Source: Clostridia bacterium (GTDB lineage: Bacteria > Bacillota > Clostridia > Oscillospirales > Acutalibacteraceae). From it: 64,000 nt of DNA. Below, in pieces: positions 1 through 9,055 of this stretch. The position numbers and the translations under genes are program-made. Numbering within the stretch: the first letter of the stretch is position 1; each line of letters opens with the position of its first letter. Below the pieces are notes generated by a model that was not told the DNA's origin, did not search any database, and saw only the letters and a program-made list of their open reading frames with translations. The DNA is taken from NCBI GenBank assembly GCA_017433225.1, contig JAFRHS010000011.1:28879-92878 (forward strand), given 5' to 3'.

Positions 1-295
1 GGTGACCATCTCCAGCAATGCCTGTTCGCATAACTACCGAAAGGACTACAACTGCGGCTGTAACGGCGGCTACGGAAACTATGTGGTCATCGACCACGGC
101 AACGGTCTTCTGACCTACTACGGCCACATGTCCCATGCCTCGGTCAGTGTCGGCACTTACGTCCAGCAGGGCCAGCAGATCGGCAACATGGGCTGCACCG
201 GTTATTCGACCGGGCCGCATCTCCATTTCGAGGTCCGTGTCAACGACGGAACCTCCCGTTCGGTCGCGGCTCGAAACCCGATGAACTACTTCTAA
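1..295 (+). CDS. M23 family metallopeptidase (3' fragment)
   Basis: C-terminal end of a LytM/M23 peptidoglycan endopeptidase; the 5' part lies outside the window, so the true start is not visible. The fragment shows the zinc-site end of the fold: an HGNGLLTYYGHM strand with a conserved His, then GxxxGNMGCTGYSTG and the HLHFEVR motif whose first His is a metal ligand in this family. The family cleaves peptide cross-links in the cell wall and is normally exported. The gene ends just before a strong terminator, so it is the last gene of its transcript. Confidence 0.9.
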   Translation, partial: VTISSNACSHNYRKDYNCGCNGGYGNYVVIDHGNGLLTYYGHMSHASVSVGTYVQQGQQIGNMGCTGYSTGPHLHFEVRVNDGTSRSVAARNPMNYF

Positions 296-305
296 ACAAA
301 AAAAG

Positions 306-342
306 ACCGCCTCGAAGCGTTTGCTTCGGGGCGGTTTTCTTC
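306..342 (+). terminator. Rho-independent terminator
   Basis: A 13-bp stem (306-318 with 323-335, one G-T pair) closes a GTTT loop and is followed by a T-rich run. It ends the M23 transcript and lies just before the 3' end of the convergent GntR gene. Confidence 0.9.
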
Positions 343-350
343 TTGGCGAG

Positions 351-1070
351 TTACCCGAGGAACGGGAATTCGAGGATGTGGGTCGGGATGACGAAGCTGA
401 CATAGTTCGCAGCTTCCTCGATGCCTTCAAAATACATCCAGCGCTGCAGTTCGACGACCTTCTCGGTCGGGTCGATCCCGAACATCTCCAGTTCTTTTTC
501 CGAGGGATCGCGGACGATCGTGCTCTGGTCGAACCGGCGGATGGGGTTGTCCTCCACGTTGGTCAGAAGGTTGTGGGCAAGAGAGCCTTCGAGTTCGTTC
601 TGATCGAGCAGATCGAAGATCTCCGGCAGATAGTAGTTGTCTTCCAGACCGAGGACCGTGTTGTCCGACTTGCGGATACGGACCAGACGGTGAACGACTT
701 TGCCGGGCTCCCAGCGGTCGAGGACACTGTCGGCGGGAACGGTGTACTCATCGTTCTCGATGACCTCGTTGTTGTTCTTCATGCCGACATGCTTCAGCGT
801 GAAGTTGAGGGAGAGGAAGGGCTCCAGGCCGTAGTGCTTGCTGCGTTCGCTGACGAACGTGCCGACACCCTGTCTCTTGTAGATGGTGCCTTCGTTTTCG
901 AGCTGCGCCAAAGCTGCACGTACGGTGGCACGGCCGACGTCCAGCGTTTCCATGAGCTCATACTCGGTGGGGAGCTGGGAATGTGCGGGGTACTTCCCGG
1001 AGATGATGAGCTTCATGATGTACTCTTTGACATAGATGTAAAGAGTGGGCGAATTATCGCGTTTCGCCAT
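351..1070 (-). CDS. GntR/HutC-family transcriptional regulator
   Basis: A 239-residue DNA-binding regulator. Residues about 10-75 form a GntR winged helix-turn-helix (ISGKYPAHSQLPTEYELM, then VGRATVRAALAQLENEG and the wing KRQGVGTFV). Residues about 95-235 fit a UTRA ligand-sensing domain, which in HutC-type regulators binds sugars or other small metabolites. The ATG is preceded by GGAGG at a good distance. It is transcribed divergently from the iron alcohol dehydrogenase, which makes that gene and itself the likely targets; the ligand cannot be told from sequence. Confidence 0.9.
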   Translation of the reverse strand: MAKRDNSPTLYIYVKEYIMKLIISGKYPAHSQLPTEYELMETLDVGRATVRAALAQLENEGTIYKRQGVGTFVSERSKHYGLEPFLSLNFTLKHVGMKNNNEVIENDEYTVPADSVLDRWEPGKVVHRLVRIRKSDNTVLGLEDNYYLPEIFDLLDQNELEGSLAHNLLTNVEDNPIRRFDQSTIVRDPSEKELEMFGIDPTEKVVELQRWMYFEGIEEAANYVSFVIPTHILEFPFLG

Positions 1071-1123
1071 AGGTAGAACCTCCTTGCGAATTTTAGTTTT
1101 ATCACATTGTCCTAACTGAACCG

Positions 1124-1152
1124 ATTATAAGAAATGTTAGCCGATTAGTCAA
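1124..1152 (-). promoter_or_regulatory. Sigma-A promoter for the GntR gene
   Basis: On the minus strand TTGACT (1147-1152) and TATAAT (1124-1129) are 17 bp apart, giving a leader of roughly 45 nt. The 377-bp divergent gap 1071-1447 holds this promoter, the opposite one at 1351-1379 and a short palindrome at 1162; I see no credible gene in it. Confidence 0.8.
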
Positions 1153-1161
1153 TACATCCGA

Positions 1162-1171
1162 ACAAATTTGT
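1162..1171. promoter_or_regulatory. Possible GntR operator (perfect palindrome)
   Basis: ACAAATTTGT is a perfect 10-bp palindrome about 10 bp upstream of the GntR -35 box. Position suggests an autoregulatory operator, but a palindrome this short can arise by chance in AT-rich DNA. Confidence 0.3.
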
Positions 1172-1350
1172 ACTGACAAAAATGACGTTTTCTAACTTTA
1201 AAAATGCCGCAGAACAAAGAACCGAAAGAAGAAAAGCCAAATGCCAGTACGCGTATAGGAAACAATGCCAAAAGTTTTACATATGTAAATGGCTATGTTC
1301 GGCATACTTCTGAAATTGTCAGAAGCTGTTATTGATTTCACAAAAACCGC

Positions 1351-1379
1351 TTGGCGGTCCGTAAAGGGTAAGATATAAT
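1351..1379 (+). promoter_or_regulatory. Sigma-A promoter for the alcohol dehydrogenase
   Basis: TTGGCG (1351-1356) and TATAAT (1374-1379) are separated by 17 bp. The start codon follows about 60 nt downstream of the inferred start of transcription. Confidence 0.75.
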
Positions 1380-1447
1380 AAGCATAGAGCATAAGCCGGA
1401 ACTCACCACGCCGGCTCAAATAGGAAAATGAAAGGAATCACAAAACT

Positions 1448-2737
1448 ATGAGACTTGAAGACGCAATTCTGAAACTCGCCGATTCCGGCGAAGTCGGCCG
1501 GAAGGTCAAAAAGGGTGTCGGCATGCTGGCCGGCGGCCTGATGGACATCGCGTTCCCGTTCCTGATCCCGACCCAGGACGTCGTGGAGGGCCCCGGCTCC
1601 TCCGCCCGTGTTGCTGAGATCCTGAAGCGGAACGGCGGCACCAAAGCCCTCATCATCACCGATAAGACCCTGCATGAGCTCGGCATCCTCGACACCATGC
1701 TGAAGGGCATGGAAGAGGCCGGTTTCCCGTGCGCGATCTTCGACGGGGTCGAACCGAACCCCTCGATCGAGAACATCGAAGCAGCGTTCGCGATGTACCG
1801 GAACGAAGGCTGTGACTGCCTTGTCGGCTTCGGCGGCGGCTCTTCGATGGACGCCTGCAAAGGTGTCTCGCTCCGCGTTGCCAAACCGGACCAGACCATC
1901 AAAGAGATGGGCCGTCTGATGGGTTATTTCCCGATCAGTTTCTCTCTGGCCAACTCGAAAGTCCCGTACATCGTCGCGGTCCCGACCACGGCCGGTACCG
2001 GCGCCGAGTCCACGGTCGCCGCGGTCATCTCCGACCATGCGATCGACAAGAAGTATACCGTCACTGACATCGCCATGAGACCCCGCACGGTCTTCCTGGA
2101 TGCCACCCTTGCCACGGGTCTTCCGCCCCGTGTCACCGCGGTCACCGCGATCGATGCCGTCTCTCACTGCGTCGAGGGCTACATCTCTTACGGCCGCAAC
2201 CCGCGCGGTGATGAGTGGGCTGTCAAAGGCGTCCGCCTCGTCAAGGACAACATCGAAGCGGTCATGAAGGACGGTAAAGATCTTGCCGCCCGTCAGAACC
2301 TCTGTACGGCTGCTTACGCCGGCGGCCAGTGCCTCAACATGGAGACCACCGGTTACATCCATCCGTTCTGCCACAAGATCGGCGCCAAGTACGGCCTCGT
2401 CCACGGCCGCTGCATCGGCGCGGTCATGCCGATCATCCTCGAGGACTACGGCGAAGTCGTTGCCCCGAGACTGGCCAGGCTGGCTGTTGCCACCGGCATC
2501 GCCGACTCGAATGCTTCCCAGAGCGAGCAGGCAAAACAGTTCATTCAGTGGGTCCGCGACTTCGACGCGAAGTACGGCATCGACCCGTACATCCCCGAGA
2601 TCCGCGACGAGGACCTCGACGAGATCGCCGACTCCATCATGGTCGAGATCTTCGTGTACCCGAACAAGAAGGTCTACACCCGCGATGAGATCAAACATCT
2701 TCTGAAGGTCATCCGCGGCGACTATGCCAACGCGTAA
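1448..2737 (+). CDS. Iron-containing alcohol dehydrogenase
   Basis: A 429-residue group III dehydrogenase, normally a cytoplasmic NAD(P)H-dependent enzyme interconverting alcohols and aldehydes. The N-terminal half is a nucleotide-binding fold with GFGGGSSMDACKG, then PTTAGTGAEST. The metal site is visible as TAIDAVSHCVE (Asp and His ligands) and HPFCHKIGAKYGLVHG (two further His). Length is slightly above the usual 380-400 because of an N-terminal extension. RBS GAAAGGAA precedes the ATG. Monocistronic, between its own promoter and a bidirectional terminator; likely controlled by the divergent GntR regulator. Substrate (butanol, propanediol or other) cannot be assigned. Confidence 0.92.
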   Translation: MRLEDAILKLADSGEVGRKVKKGVGMLAGGLMDIAFPFLIPTQDVVEGPGSSARVAEILKRNGGTKALIITDKTLHELGILDTMLKGMEEAGFPCAIFDGVEPNPSIENIEAAFAMYRNEGCDCLVGFGGGSSMDACKGVSLRVAKPDQTIKEMGRLMGYFPISFSLANSKVPYIVAVPTTAGTGAESTVAAVISDHAIDKKYTVTDIAMRPRTVFLDATLATGLPPRVTAVTAIDAVSHCVEGYISYGRNPRGDEWAVKGVRLVKDNIEAVMKDGKDLAARQNLCTAAYAGGQCLNMETTGYIHPFCHKIGAKYGLVHGRCIGAVMPIILEDYGEVVAPRLARLAVATGIADSNASQSEQAKQFIQWVRDFDAKYGIDPYIPEIRDEDLDEIADSIMVEIFVYPNKKVYTRDEIKHLLKVIRGDYANA

Positions 2738-2750
2738 CGCAAACAAACAG

Positions 2751-2784
2751 AAACTCCCGCACCGTCCGGTGCGGGAGTTTTTTC
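2751..2784. terminator. Bidirectional terminator
   Basis: A perfect 14-bp stem (2751-2764 with 2767-2780) flanked by A-run and T-run on either side sits between two convergent genes and can serve both. Confidence 0.92.
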
Positions 2785-4404
2785 TTAATATGCGTGTTCG
2801 TCGGTGAGGATGGCTTCCGCCACGCGGATGCCGTCGACTCCGGCGGAGACGATGCCGCCGGCATACCCGGCGCCTTCGCCGCAGGGGTAGGTGCCGCCGA
2901 GGGGGTCGCCTCCCATGCTGCATTCGAAGTAGTCGTCGCGGAGGAACCGGACGGGGGAGGAACTGCGGGTCTCGGGGAACGTGAGGACCGCTTCGGGCAT
3001 GGCAAAGCCGTTCAGCTTTTTGTCCATCATGAGGAGCGCTTCCGCCATGATGTCGGTCACACTCTTTGGCAGGACTTCGCGGATGTCCGAGGGGGAGACT
3101 CCGGTCGGACAGCTCGGGCGGACAGCGCCCATTTTCGTGGACTTGCGGTCTGCCAGGAAGTCGCCCACCAGCTGGGCCGGCGCGGAGTAGTCCTTCCCGC
3201 CGAGTTCGAACGCTTTCTGTTCCATCTGCCGCTGCAGGTCGAAACCGGACAGCGGGTGTTCATTCGGAAAGTGCTCCGGTTCGATGCCGACGAGCAGAGC
3301 GGAGTTGGAATTCTCGGCGTCCCGGGCATATTCGCTCATGCCGTTGACGACGATGCCTCCCTCTTCGGACGCCGCATTGACGACCGTACCGCCGGGGCAC
3401 ATGCAGAAGGTGTACATGCCGCGGCCGTGCGGCGGGTGGCAGGCCATTTTGTAGTTCGCGGCACCGAGGTTCGGGTGGCCGGCGGCCTCACCGTACTGCG
3501 CCCGGTCGATGAACTCTCTCGGGTGTTCGATGCGGGCACCGACCGAGAACGGCTTCTGCATCATCTGGATGCCCTTGTTGTAGAGCATGGTGACGGTATC
3601 GCGCGCAGAGTGCCCGAGGGCCAGGACCACGCAGTCCGTTTCCAGGTCGACGGTGGCACCGGACTCTTCCCGGTACGTGACGCCGTGGATATACTTGTTC
3701 GCGATGATGAGGTCAGTCAGGGTGCAGCCGAATCGGACGTCTCCGCCGAGCCGGATGATCTCTTTGCGGATATTCTTGACCACTTCGACGAGGTTATCCG
3801 TGCCGATGTGGGGGTAGTTCGTATAGAGGATGGCCTCCGGTGCCCCGAAGCGGACGAAATCAGTCATGATCTTGTTCTGCCGCGGGTCCTTGATGCCGGT
3901 GGTCAGTTTTCCGTCCGAGAACGTGCCGGCACCGCCCTCACCGAACTGGATGTTCGAAGAGGTGTTGAGGGAACGGTTCTGCCAGAAGTTCTGCACGTCT
4001 TTCGTACGGGTGTCCGCGTCGTGGCCCCGTTCGAGGACGATCGGCCGAAGGCCCGCTTCCGCGAGGGTCAGGGCACAGAACATGCCTGCCGGGCCGAACC
4101 CGACGACGACCGGACGGAAGTCCGAGGAGCGTTTGTTTTCGACCGGGACGTAGTGGTAGAAGACAGACGGCTGTACTTTCTTTTTGTCCGACCGTTTCAG
4201 GATGCGCTGTTCGTCTGCGTTGACCTCAACGTCGATCGTGAAGACGAAGTGGACGTCCTGTTTCTTGCGGGAGTCCACGGACCGGCGGAACACCTTGAGC
4301 GAGGTGATGTCCGACGTCTGCACTTTCATGAACTTCGCCGCTTTTAATTTCAGGTCCTCCTCGGTGTAGTCGAGGGGGAGTTTGATCTCAGATATTCTCA
4401 GCAC
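2785..4404 (-). CDS. FAD-dependent dehydrogenase (COG2509-like)
   Basis: About 539 residues from a GTG start at 4404, chosen because AAAGGAG lies 10 nt upstream and the protein then begins VLRISEIKLPLDYTEEDL, typical for this family; the open frame runs 33 codons further without an RBS. After an N-terminal 90-residue domain comes a Rossmann FAD site (VVVGFGPAGMFCALTLAEAG), then SSNIQFGEGGAGTFSDGKL and a C-terminal GGTYPCGEGAGYAGGIVSAGVDG typical of the family. The family is uncharacterised; it is a soluble flavoprotein of unknown substrate. Its start overlaps the 3' end of the next minus-strand FAD gene by 17 nt, so the two are co-transcribed. Confidence 0.88.
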   Translation of the reverse strand: MLRISEIKLPLDYTEEDLKLKAAKFMKVQTSDITSLKVFRRSVDSRKKQDVHFVFTIDVEVNADEQRILKRSDKKKVQPSVFYHYVPVENKRSSDFRPVVVGFGPAGMFCALTLAEAGLRPIVLERGHDADTRTKDVQNFWQNRSLNTSSNIQFGEGGAGTFSDGKLTTGIKDPRQNKIMTDFVRFGAPEAILYTNYPHIGTDNLVEVVKNIRKEIIRLGGDVRFGCTLTDLIIANKYIHGVTYREESGATVDLETDCVVLALGHSARDTVTMLYNKGIQMMQKPFSVGARIEHPREFIDRAQYGEAAGHPNLGAANYKMACHPPHGRGMYTFCMCPGGTVVNAASEEGGIVVNGMSEYARDAENSNSALLVGIEPEHFPNEHPLSGFDLQRQMEQKAFELGGKDYSAPAQLVGDFLADRKSTKMGAVRPSCPTGVSPSDIREVLPKSVTDIMAEALLMMDKKLNGFAMPEAVLTFPETRSSSPVRFLRDDYFECSMGGDPLGGTYPCGEGAGYAGGIVSAGVDGIRVAEAILTDEHAY

Positions 4405-5617
4405 GCTGTGCGATCTCCTTTGCTGCGAGGATGCCGGAGCCCCACGCAAAATGCAGGTTGTAGCCGCCGCAGGCCCCGTCGACGTTGAGGAGTTCTCCGG
4501 CAAACCACAGGTTCGGGACGACCCGGCTCTCGAGGGTCCCGTCGACCAGTTCGTCGACCGGTACGCCGCCGCGGGTGACCTGCGCGTCTTTGAACGACTT
4601 TGTCCCGGTCACCGTCAGTTTATACCCCTTGACCTGCTCCGCGAGGGAGGCGAGGTCTTCGGTGCGGAGGCGATGGACGGGCGTGTCCGCGTCCATGCCG
4701 AGTTCTTCGAGCAGGAAGCGCGCGAGCTTCTCCTGGAGGATGCCGGTCAGGAGGTGGAGGACCGGCTCGTCCGGGGAACCGTGCATCCTGCGGTCTTCCA
4801 GATAGTCGAGGACCGCGACGTCCGGCAGGTTCGGACAGAAGTCGAGCTGCGCGGTCAGAGTCTTCGTTTTGGTGAGGACCGCCGCGTCGCCGGACAGCTG
4901 GAACGCCGGGATGCCGGAGAGCCCGTTGTTTGTGAACTGGAGTTCGCCTTCCTCTTTGCCAATGAGGTCGTCGTTCCCGTCGAGGAGTGCCGCGCTGCCG
5001 CGGAACCGGAGCCCTTTGAGCGGCCGGATGCGGTCATCTGTTTTGAGCGCGGTCAGAGAAGGGGAGATGGGCGCGTAGCGGATGCCGAGCTGCTTCAGGA
5101 GCGGGTATCCGTCGCCGTCCGTGCCGTGCGCCGCGTCGGCTTTTCCGCCGAGCGCCAGGAGCACGAAGTCTCCGTGCAGTGTCCGTTCACCGGACTTGTC
5201 CGTGACCGTGAACCCGGGGGCGATGGACCCCACAGCGAAGTCGAACGCGACCGTGATGCCGAGCCGCTCCACCTCTTCGAGCAGGACGTTCCGCACGGTC
5301 GCGGCGTTCATGCTGAGCGGGTAGACGCGGCCTTCCTCTTCGAGGGTCAGAAGGCCCAGACTGTGGAAGAAGTCGAGGCAGTCCTCGGTCTGGAAGGTGT
5401 TCAGAACGGTGTAGATGAGGGAGGAATCGCCGTGGTACCAGCTGACGGAGATGTCCGTGTTCGTGAGGTTGCAGCGGCCGTTGCCGGTGGCCAGGATCTT
5501 GCGGCCCGGCTCGGACAGCTTCTCGACGAGCACGACGTCCATCGCCGGACAGTCCCGCTTGAGGGTGACGGCGGCGGCAAGGCCCGACGCGCCCGCACCG
5601 ATGATGAGTGTACGCAA
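4388..5617 (-). CDS. HI0933-family FAD-binding oxidoreductase
   Basis: About 409 residues. The TTG at 5617 is chosen because AAGGAGG lies 7 nt before it and the protein then opens directly with the dinucleotide-binding motif RTLIIGAGASGLAAA. GRKILATGNGRCNLTN is the hallmark of the HI0933/YhiN family, and GGVPVDELVDGTLESR and GACGGYNLHFAWGSGILAA at the C-terminus also match. Often annotated as NAD(P)/FAD-dependent or aminoacetone-oxidase-like; the substrate is not established. First gene of a two-gene flavoprotein operon, transcribed divergently from alaS. Confidence 0.88.
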   Translation of the reverse strand: MRTLIIGAGASGLAAAVTLKRDCPAMDVVLVEKLSEPGRKILATGNGRCNLTNTDISVSWYHGDSSLIYTVLNTFQTEDCLDFFHSLGLLTLEEEGRVYPLSMNAATVRNVLLEEVERLGITVAFDFAVGSIAPGFTVTDKSGERTLHGDFVLLALGGKADAAHGTDGDGYPLLKQLGIRYAPISPSLTALKTDDRIRPLKGLRFRGSAALLDGNDDLIGKEEGELQFTNNGLSGIPAFQLSGDAAVLTKTKTLTAQLDFCPNLPDVAVLDYLEDRRMHGSPDEPVLHLLTGILQEKLARFLLEELGMDADTPVHRLRTEDLASLAEQVKGYKLTVTGTKSFKDAQVTRGGVPVDELVDGTLESRVVPNLWFAGELLNVDGACGGYNLHFAWGSGILAAKEIAQRAENI

Positions 5618-5741
5618 GCTGACTCCTCCTTGAATTTGATGGTCAGCAAAAAGCTCCGCCCGGCCGGCCGCCAGCCGAACCCCCTCTGCGAGGGACTCCA
5701 GCCGTCCGTGCGTCCTTTTTGCTTTTCTACAGACTGAAGAA

Positions 5742-5770
5742 AGTATACTTGTTTTTGACGGAAAAGTAAA
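5742..5770 (-). promoter_or_regulatory. Promoter for the two-gene FAD operon
   Basis: On the minus strand TTTACT (5765-5770) and TATACT (5742-5747) are 17 bp apart, leaving an untranslated leader of about 115 nt (5618-5735), GC-rich and without a riboswitch I recognise. Confidence 0.6.
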
Positions 5771-5793
5771 TCGCCGAAAGGGACGGGCTTTCG

Positions 5794-5822
5794 TTGACAC
5801 GGAATGCAAACGAACGTATAAT
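5794..5822 (+). promoter_or_regulatory. Consensus sigma-A promoter of alaS
   Basis: TTGACA (5794-5799) and TATAAT (5817-5822) with exactly 17 bp between them: a perfect consensus promoter. The leader to the ATG is only about 40 nt, so there is no room for a T-box. Confidence 0.92.
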
Positions 5823-5866
5823 ATTTAGCCGTATAAGTATTTTTAATTATAAGGAGACAACCATTT

Positions 5867-8497
5867 ATGGAATGGACCGGTCTGAACGAACTGCGGGAGA
5901 GCTTCCTTCAGTTCTTTGAAAGTAAAGAGCATCTGCGGCTGCCGAGCTACTCTCTCGTGCCCGACGGAGACAAGAGCCTTCTGCTCATCAACTCCGGTAT
6001 GGCGCCGATGAAGAAGTTCTTCACGAGAGAAGTCACTCCGCCCCGCTACCGTGTGACCACCTGTCAGAAGTGCATCCGGACCCCGGACATCGACAACGTC
6101 GGCCATACCGCCCGCCACGGCACCTACTTCGAGATGCTGGGCAACTTCTCCTTTGGCGATTATTTCAAGTATGACGCCATCCACTGGGCGTGGGAGTTTT
6201 TCACGGAAGTGCTGGAGATCCCGGCGGACAAGCTCTACTGCTCCGTCTACGAAGACGATGACGAGGCATGGGACATCTGGACGAAGGACGTCGGCGTCCC
6301 GGAAGACCACATGGTCCGCCTCGGCAAGGAAGACAACTTCTGGGAGCACGGCTCCGGTCCCTGCGGCCCCTGTTCCGAGATCTACTATGACCGCGGAGAA
6401 AAGTACGGCTGCGGCAAACCCACCTGCAAGGTCGGCTGCGACTGCGACCGCTACATGGAAGTCTGGAACCTCGTCTTCTCCCAGTTCAACAACGACGGCA
6501 ACAACAATTACACGCCGCTCGAGCACAAGAACATCGATACCGGTATGGGCCTCGAACGTCTGGCCTGCGTCATGCAGGGCGTCGACAACCTCTTTGAGGT
6601 CGACACGGTCCAGAACATCATGAAGACCATTTCGGACCTCTCCGGTGTCCACTACCACGAGAACGAGAAGACCGACATCTCGCTGCGCGTCATCACCGAC
6701 CACGCCCGCAGCATGACCTTCATGATCGGCGACGGCATCAAGCCCTCCAACAGCGGTGCCGGCTATGTCCTCCGCCGTCTGATGCGCCGTGCCATGCGGC
6801 AGGGCCGCGCCATCGGCATCGACCACGCGTTCCTGACCGACGTCGCCGAGATGGTCATCCACGAGAACGCGACCGCGTACCCGAACCTCGTCGAAAAGCA
6901 CGACTACATCATGAGCATCATCTCCGGCGAAGAGGCCACCTTCAACAAGACCCTCGACACCGGTTCCGAACAGCTCGAAAAGATGATCGCGAACGCCAAA
7001 GGCAAAGAGCTCCCGGCCGAAGACGCCTTCAAGCTCTCCGACACCTTCGGATTCCCGATCGAGCTCACCCGTGAGATCCTCGAAGAGCGCGGCATGACCG
7101 TCGACGAGGACAAGTTCCACGAGTATGTCGCAGAGGCCCGTGCCCGCGCCAAGGCAGACGCCGCCGCCAAAGACGTGGCCGAAGCCTGGAAGGGCAAAGG
7201 GGACGCCACCAAGGACATCCCCGCCACTGAGTTCCTCGGATACAGCGACTTCAACACGACCGCGAAGGTCCTTGCCGTCGTCAAAGACGGGGACCTTGCC
7301 GAGTCCGTCGAGACCGGTGAAGACGCCGTCCTCGTCGTCGACAAGACGACGTTCTACGCCCGCAGCGGCGGTCAGATCGGCGACGCCGGCACCATCGAGT
7401 GCGGCGGGTTCACCTTCCAGGTCGACGATACCGTCAAGTCCGAAAACGGCGTTTACCTGCACAGCGGTACCGTTGTGGAAGGCATCGCCAAAGCCGGTGA
7501 GGAGGTCGAAGTCAGGATCGCCGCCGACCGCCGCCGCTCCATCATGCGGAACCACACGGCAGCCCATCTGCTGCAGGCCGCTCTCCGGGAAGTCCTCGGC
7601 AGCCATGTCGAGCAGGCCGGTCAGCTGGTCAGCGAGTCCGTCTGCCGTTTCGACTTCAACCATCCGTCTGCCATGACCGCCGACGAACTCAAAGCGGTCG
7701 AGGCCCGGGTCAATGAGGTCATCCTTTCGAATATCCCCGTCGAGACGAAAGTCATGAGCATCGAAGAGGCCAAAAACCTCGGCGCCATGATGCTGTTCGG
7801 CGAGAAATACGGCGAGACCGTCCGTGTCGTTTGCGTCGAGGACTTCTCCAAGGAGTTCTGCGGCGGCACCCATGTCCCGACCACCGCTTCGCTCGGTCTC
7901 TTCAAGATCGTCTCCGAGTCCTCTGTTGCCGCTGGTGTCCGCCGCATCGAGGCCGTCACCGGCACGAACCTTCTCTCGTACATCGAAGAGAAGGACGCGC
8001 TCATCGCCAAAGCGGCCGCGGCCATGAAGTCCAACCAGAACGACATCGACCGCAAAGCCGGCCAGATCATGGCAGACCTCAAGGCCTCCCAGCGACAGGT
8101 CGAGGAACTGAACAAAGAACTGGCCGCCAACGCGGCGAAAGACATGATGGGTGACGCCGCCGACCTCGGCCCGGTCAAACTCATCTGCTCCAAAGTCGAA
8201 GGCGTCCAGGGCGGCGAGCTCCGCAACATGGCGGACTCCGCCAAGGAGAGCGGAGCCGACCTCGTCGTCGTCTTCGCCACCATTAATGGTGAAAAATGCA
8301 ACTTCGCCTGCGCCTGCGGTCCCGACGCCGTCAAGGCCGGTGCCCATGCGGGCAACATCGTCCGCGAAGTCGCGAAAGTCGCCGGCGGCTCCGGCGGCGG
8401 CAAGCCGGACAGCGCGATGGCCGGCGGTAAAGATGCCACCAAAGTCGATGACGCTCTGGCCGCAGCCGCGGACATCGTCAAAGGTATGCTGAAATAA
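5867..8497 (+). CDS. alaS: Alanine--tRNA ligase
   Basis: Full-length 876-residue cytoplasmic AlaRS, charging tRNA-Ala. Residues 1-440 are the class II catalytic and tRNA-recognition part (NSGMAPMKKFF, RVTTCQKCIRTPDIDNVG, HGTYFEMLGNFSFGDYFK). The editing domain carries HTAAH (His563, His567) and CGGTH (Cys665, His669), the zinc site that removes mischarged Ser and Gly. The C-terminal 170 residues have the coiled segment and the glycine-rich C-Ala domain (GGSGGGKPDSAMAGG). RBS AAGGAG. A consensus promoter and short leader suggest strong constitutive expression; a HIT gene follows 15 nt later. Confidence 0.98.
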   Translation: MEWTGLNELRESFLQFFESKEHLRLPSYSLVPDGDKSLLLINSGMAPMKKFFTREVTPPRYRVTTCQKCIRTPDIDNVGHTARHGTYFEMLGNFSFGDYFKYDAIHWAWEFFTEVLEIPADKLYCSVYEDDDEAWDIWTKDVGVPEDHMVRLGKEDNFWEHGSGPCGPCSEIYYDRGEKYGCGKPTCKVGCDCDRYMEVWNLVFSQFNNDGNNNYTPLEHKNIDTGMGLERLACVMQGVDNLFEVDTVQNIMKTISDLSGVHYHENEKTDISLRVITDHARSMTFMIGDGIKPSNSGAGYVLRRLMRRAMRQGRAIGIDHAFLTDVAEMVIHENATAYPNLVEKHDYIMSIISGEEATFNKTLDTGSEQLEKMIANAKGKELPAEDAFKLSDTFGFPIELTREILEERGMTVDEDKFHEYVAEARARAKADAAAKDVAEAWKGKGDATKDIPATEFLGYSDFNTTAKVLAVVKDGDLAESVETGEDAVLVVDKTTFYARSGGQIGDAGTIECGGFTFQVDDTVKSENGVYLHSGTVVEGIAKAGEEVEVRIAADRRRSIMRNHTAAHLLQAALREVLGSHVEQAGQLVSESVCRFDFNHPSAMTADELKAVEARVNEVILSNIPVETKVMSIEEAKNLGAMMLFGEKYGETVRVVCVEDFSKEFCGGTHVPTTASLGLFKIVSESSVAAGVRRIEAVTGTNLLSYIEEKDALIAKAAAAMKSNQNDIDRKAGQIMADLKASQRQVEELNKELAANAAKDMMGDAADLGPVKLICSKVEGVQGGELRNMADSAKESGADLVVVFATINGEKCNFACACGPDAVKAGAHAGNIVREVAKVAGGSGGGKPDSAMAGGKDATKVDDALAAAADIVKGMLK

Positions 8498-8854
<357 letters not shown>

Positions 8855-8879
8855 GCCGGTCTCAACAGCATATGTTCCA

Positions 8880-8914
8880 AAAGCACTCGGAAGACCCTTC
8901 CGGGTGCTTTTTTG
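8880..8914 (+). terminator. Terminator of alaS-HIT
   Basis: A 13-bp stem (8881-8893 with 8897-8909, one G-T pair), ACC loop, then TTTTTT. Confidence 0.9.
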
Positions 8915-8934
8915 CGGCTGCGGACAGGTCATTT

Positions 8935-8995
8935 GACCGTTCATCGCCCAAAAACGGGACCATAACGACCGTTCGGGAGCCGAAATCGACCGCTC
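8935..8995. repeat. Three short direct repeats upstream of comEC
   Basis: GACCGTTC occurs at 8935 and 8967, and GACCGCTC at 8988, with spacings of 32 and 21 bp, close to whole helical turns. They sit 60-120 bp before the comEC start in a region otherwise without features. They could be regulator sites, but the motif is short. Confidence 0.35.
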
Positions 8996-9055
8996 CTGCG
9001 GGAAGACCCGTTTTCGAGACCCGGTTTCCGGTAGACTGGAAGCCGAGGTGATCAA

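Noticed and set aside
1198..1419. A 73-codon frame in the GntR-dehydrogenase gap
   Set aside because: No RBS, unusual composition, and it covers the dehydrogenase promoter.
1403..2923. A 506-codon open frame opposite the alcohol dehydrogenase gene
   Set aside because: It is the antisense shadow of a clear family member in GC-rich DNA, has low-complexity Arg/Val/Asp composition and no RBS.
5823..5866. T-box or other leader riboswitch before alaS
   Set aside because: The leader is only about 40 nt and shows no specifier or antiterminator stem.
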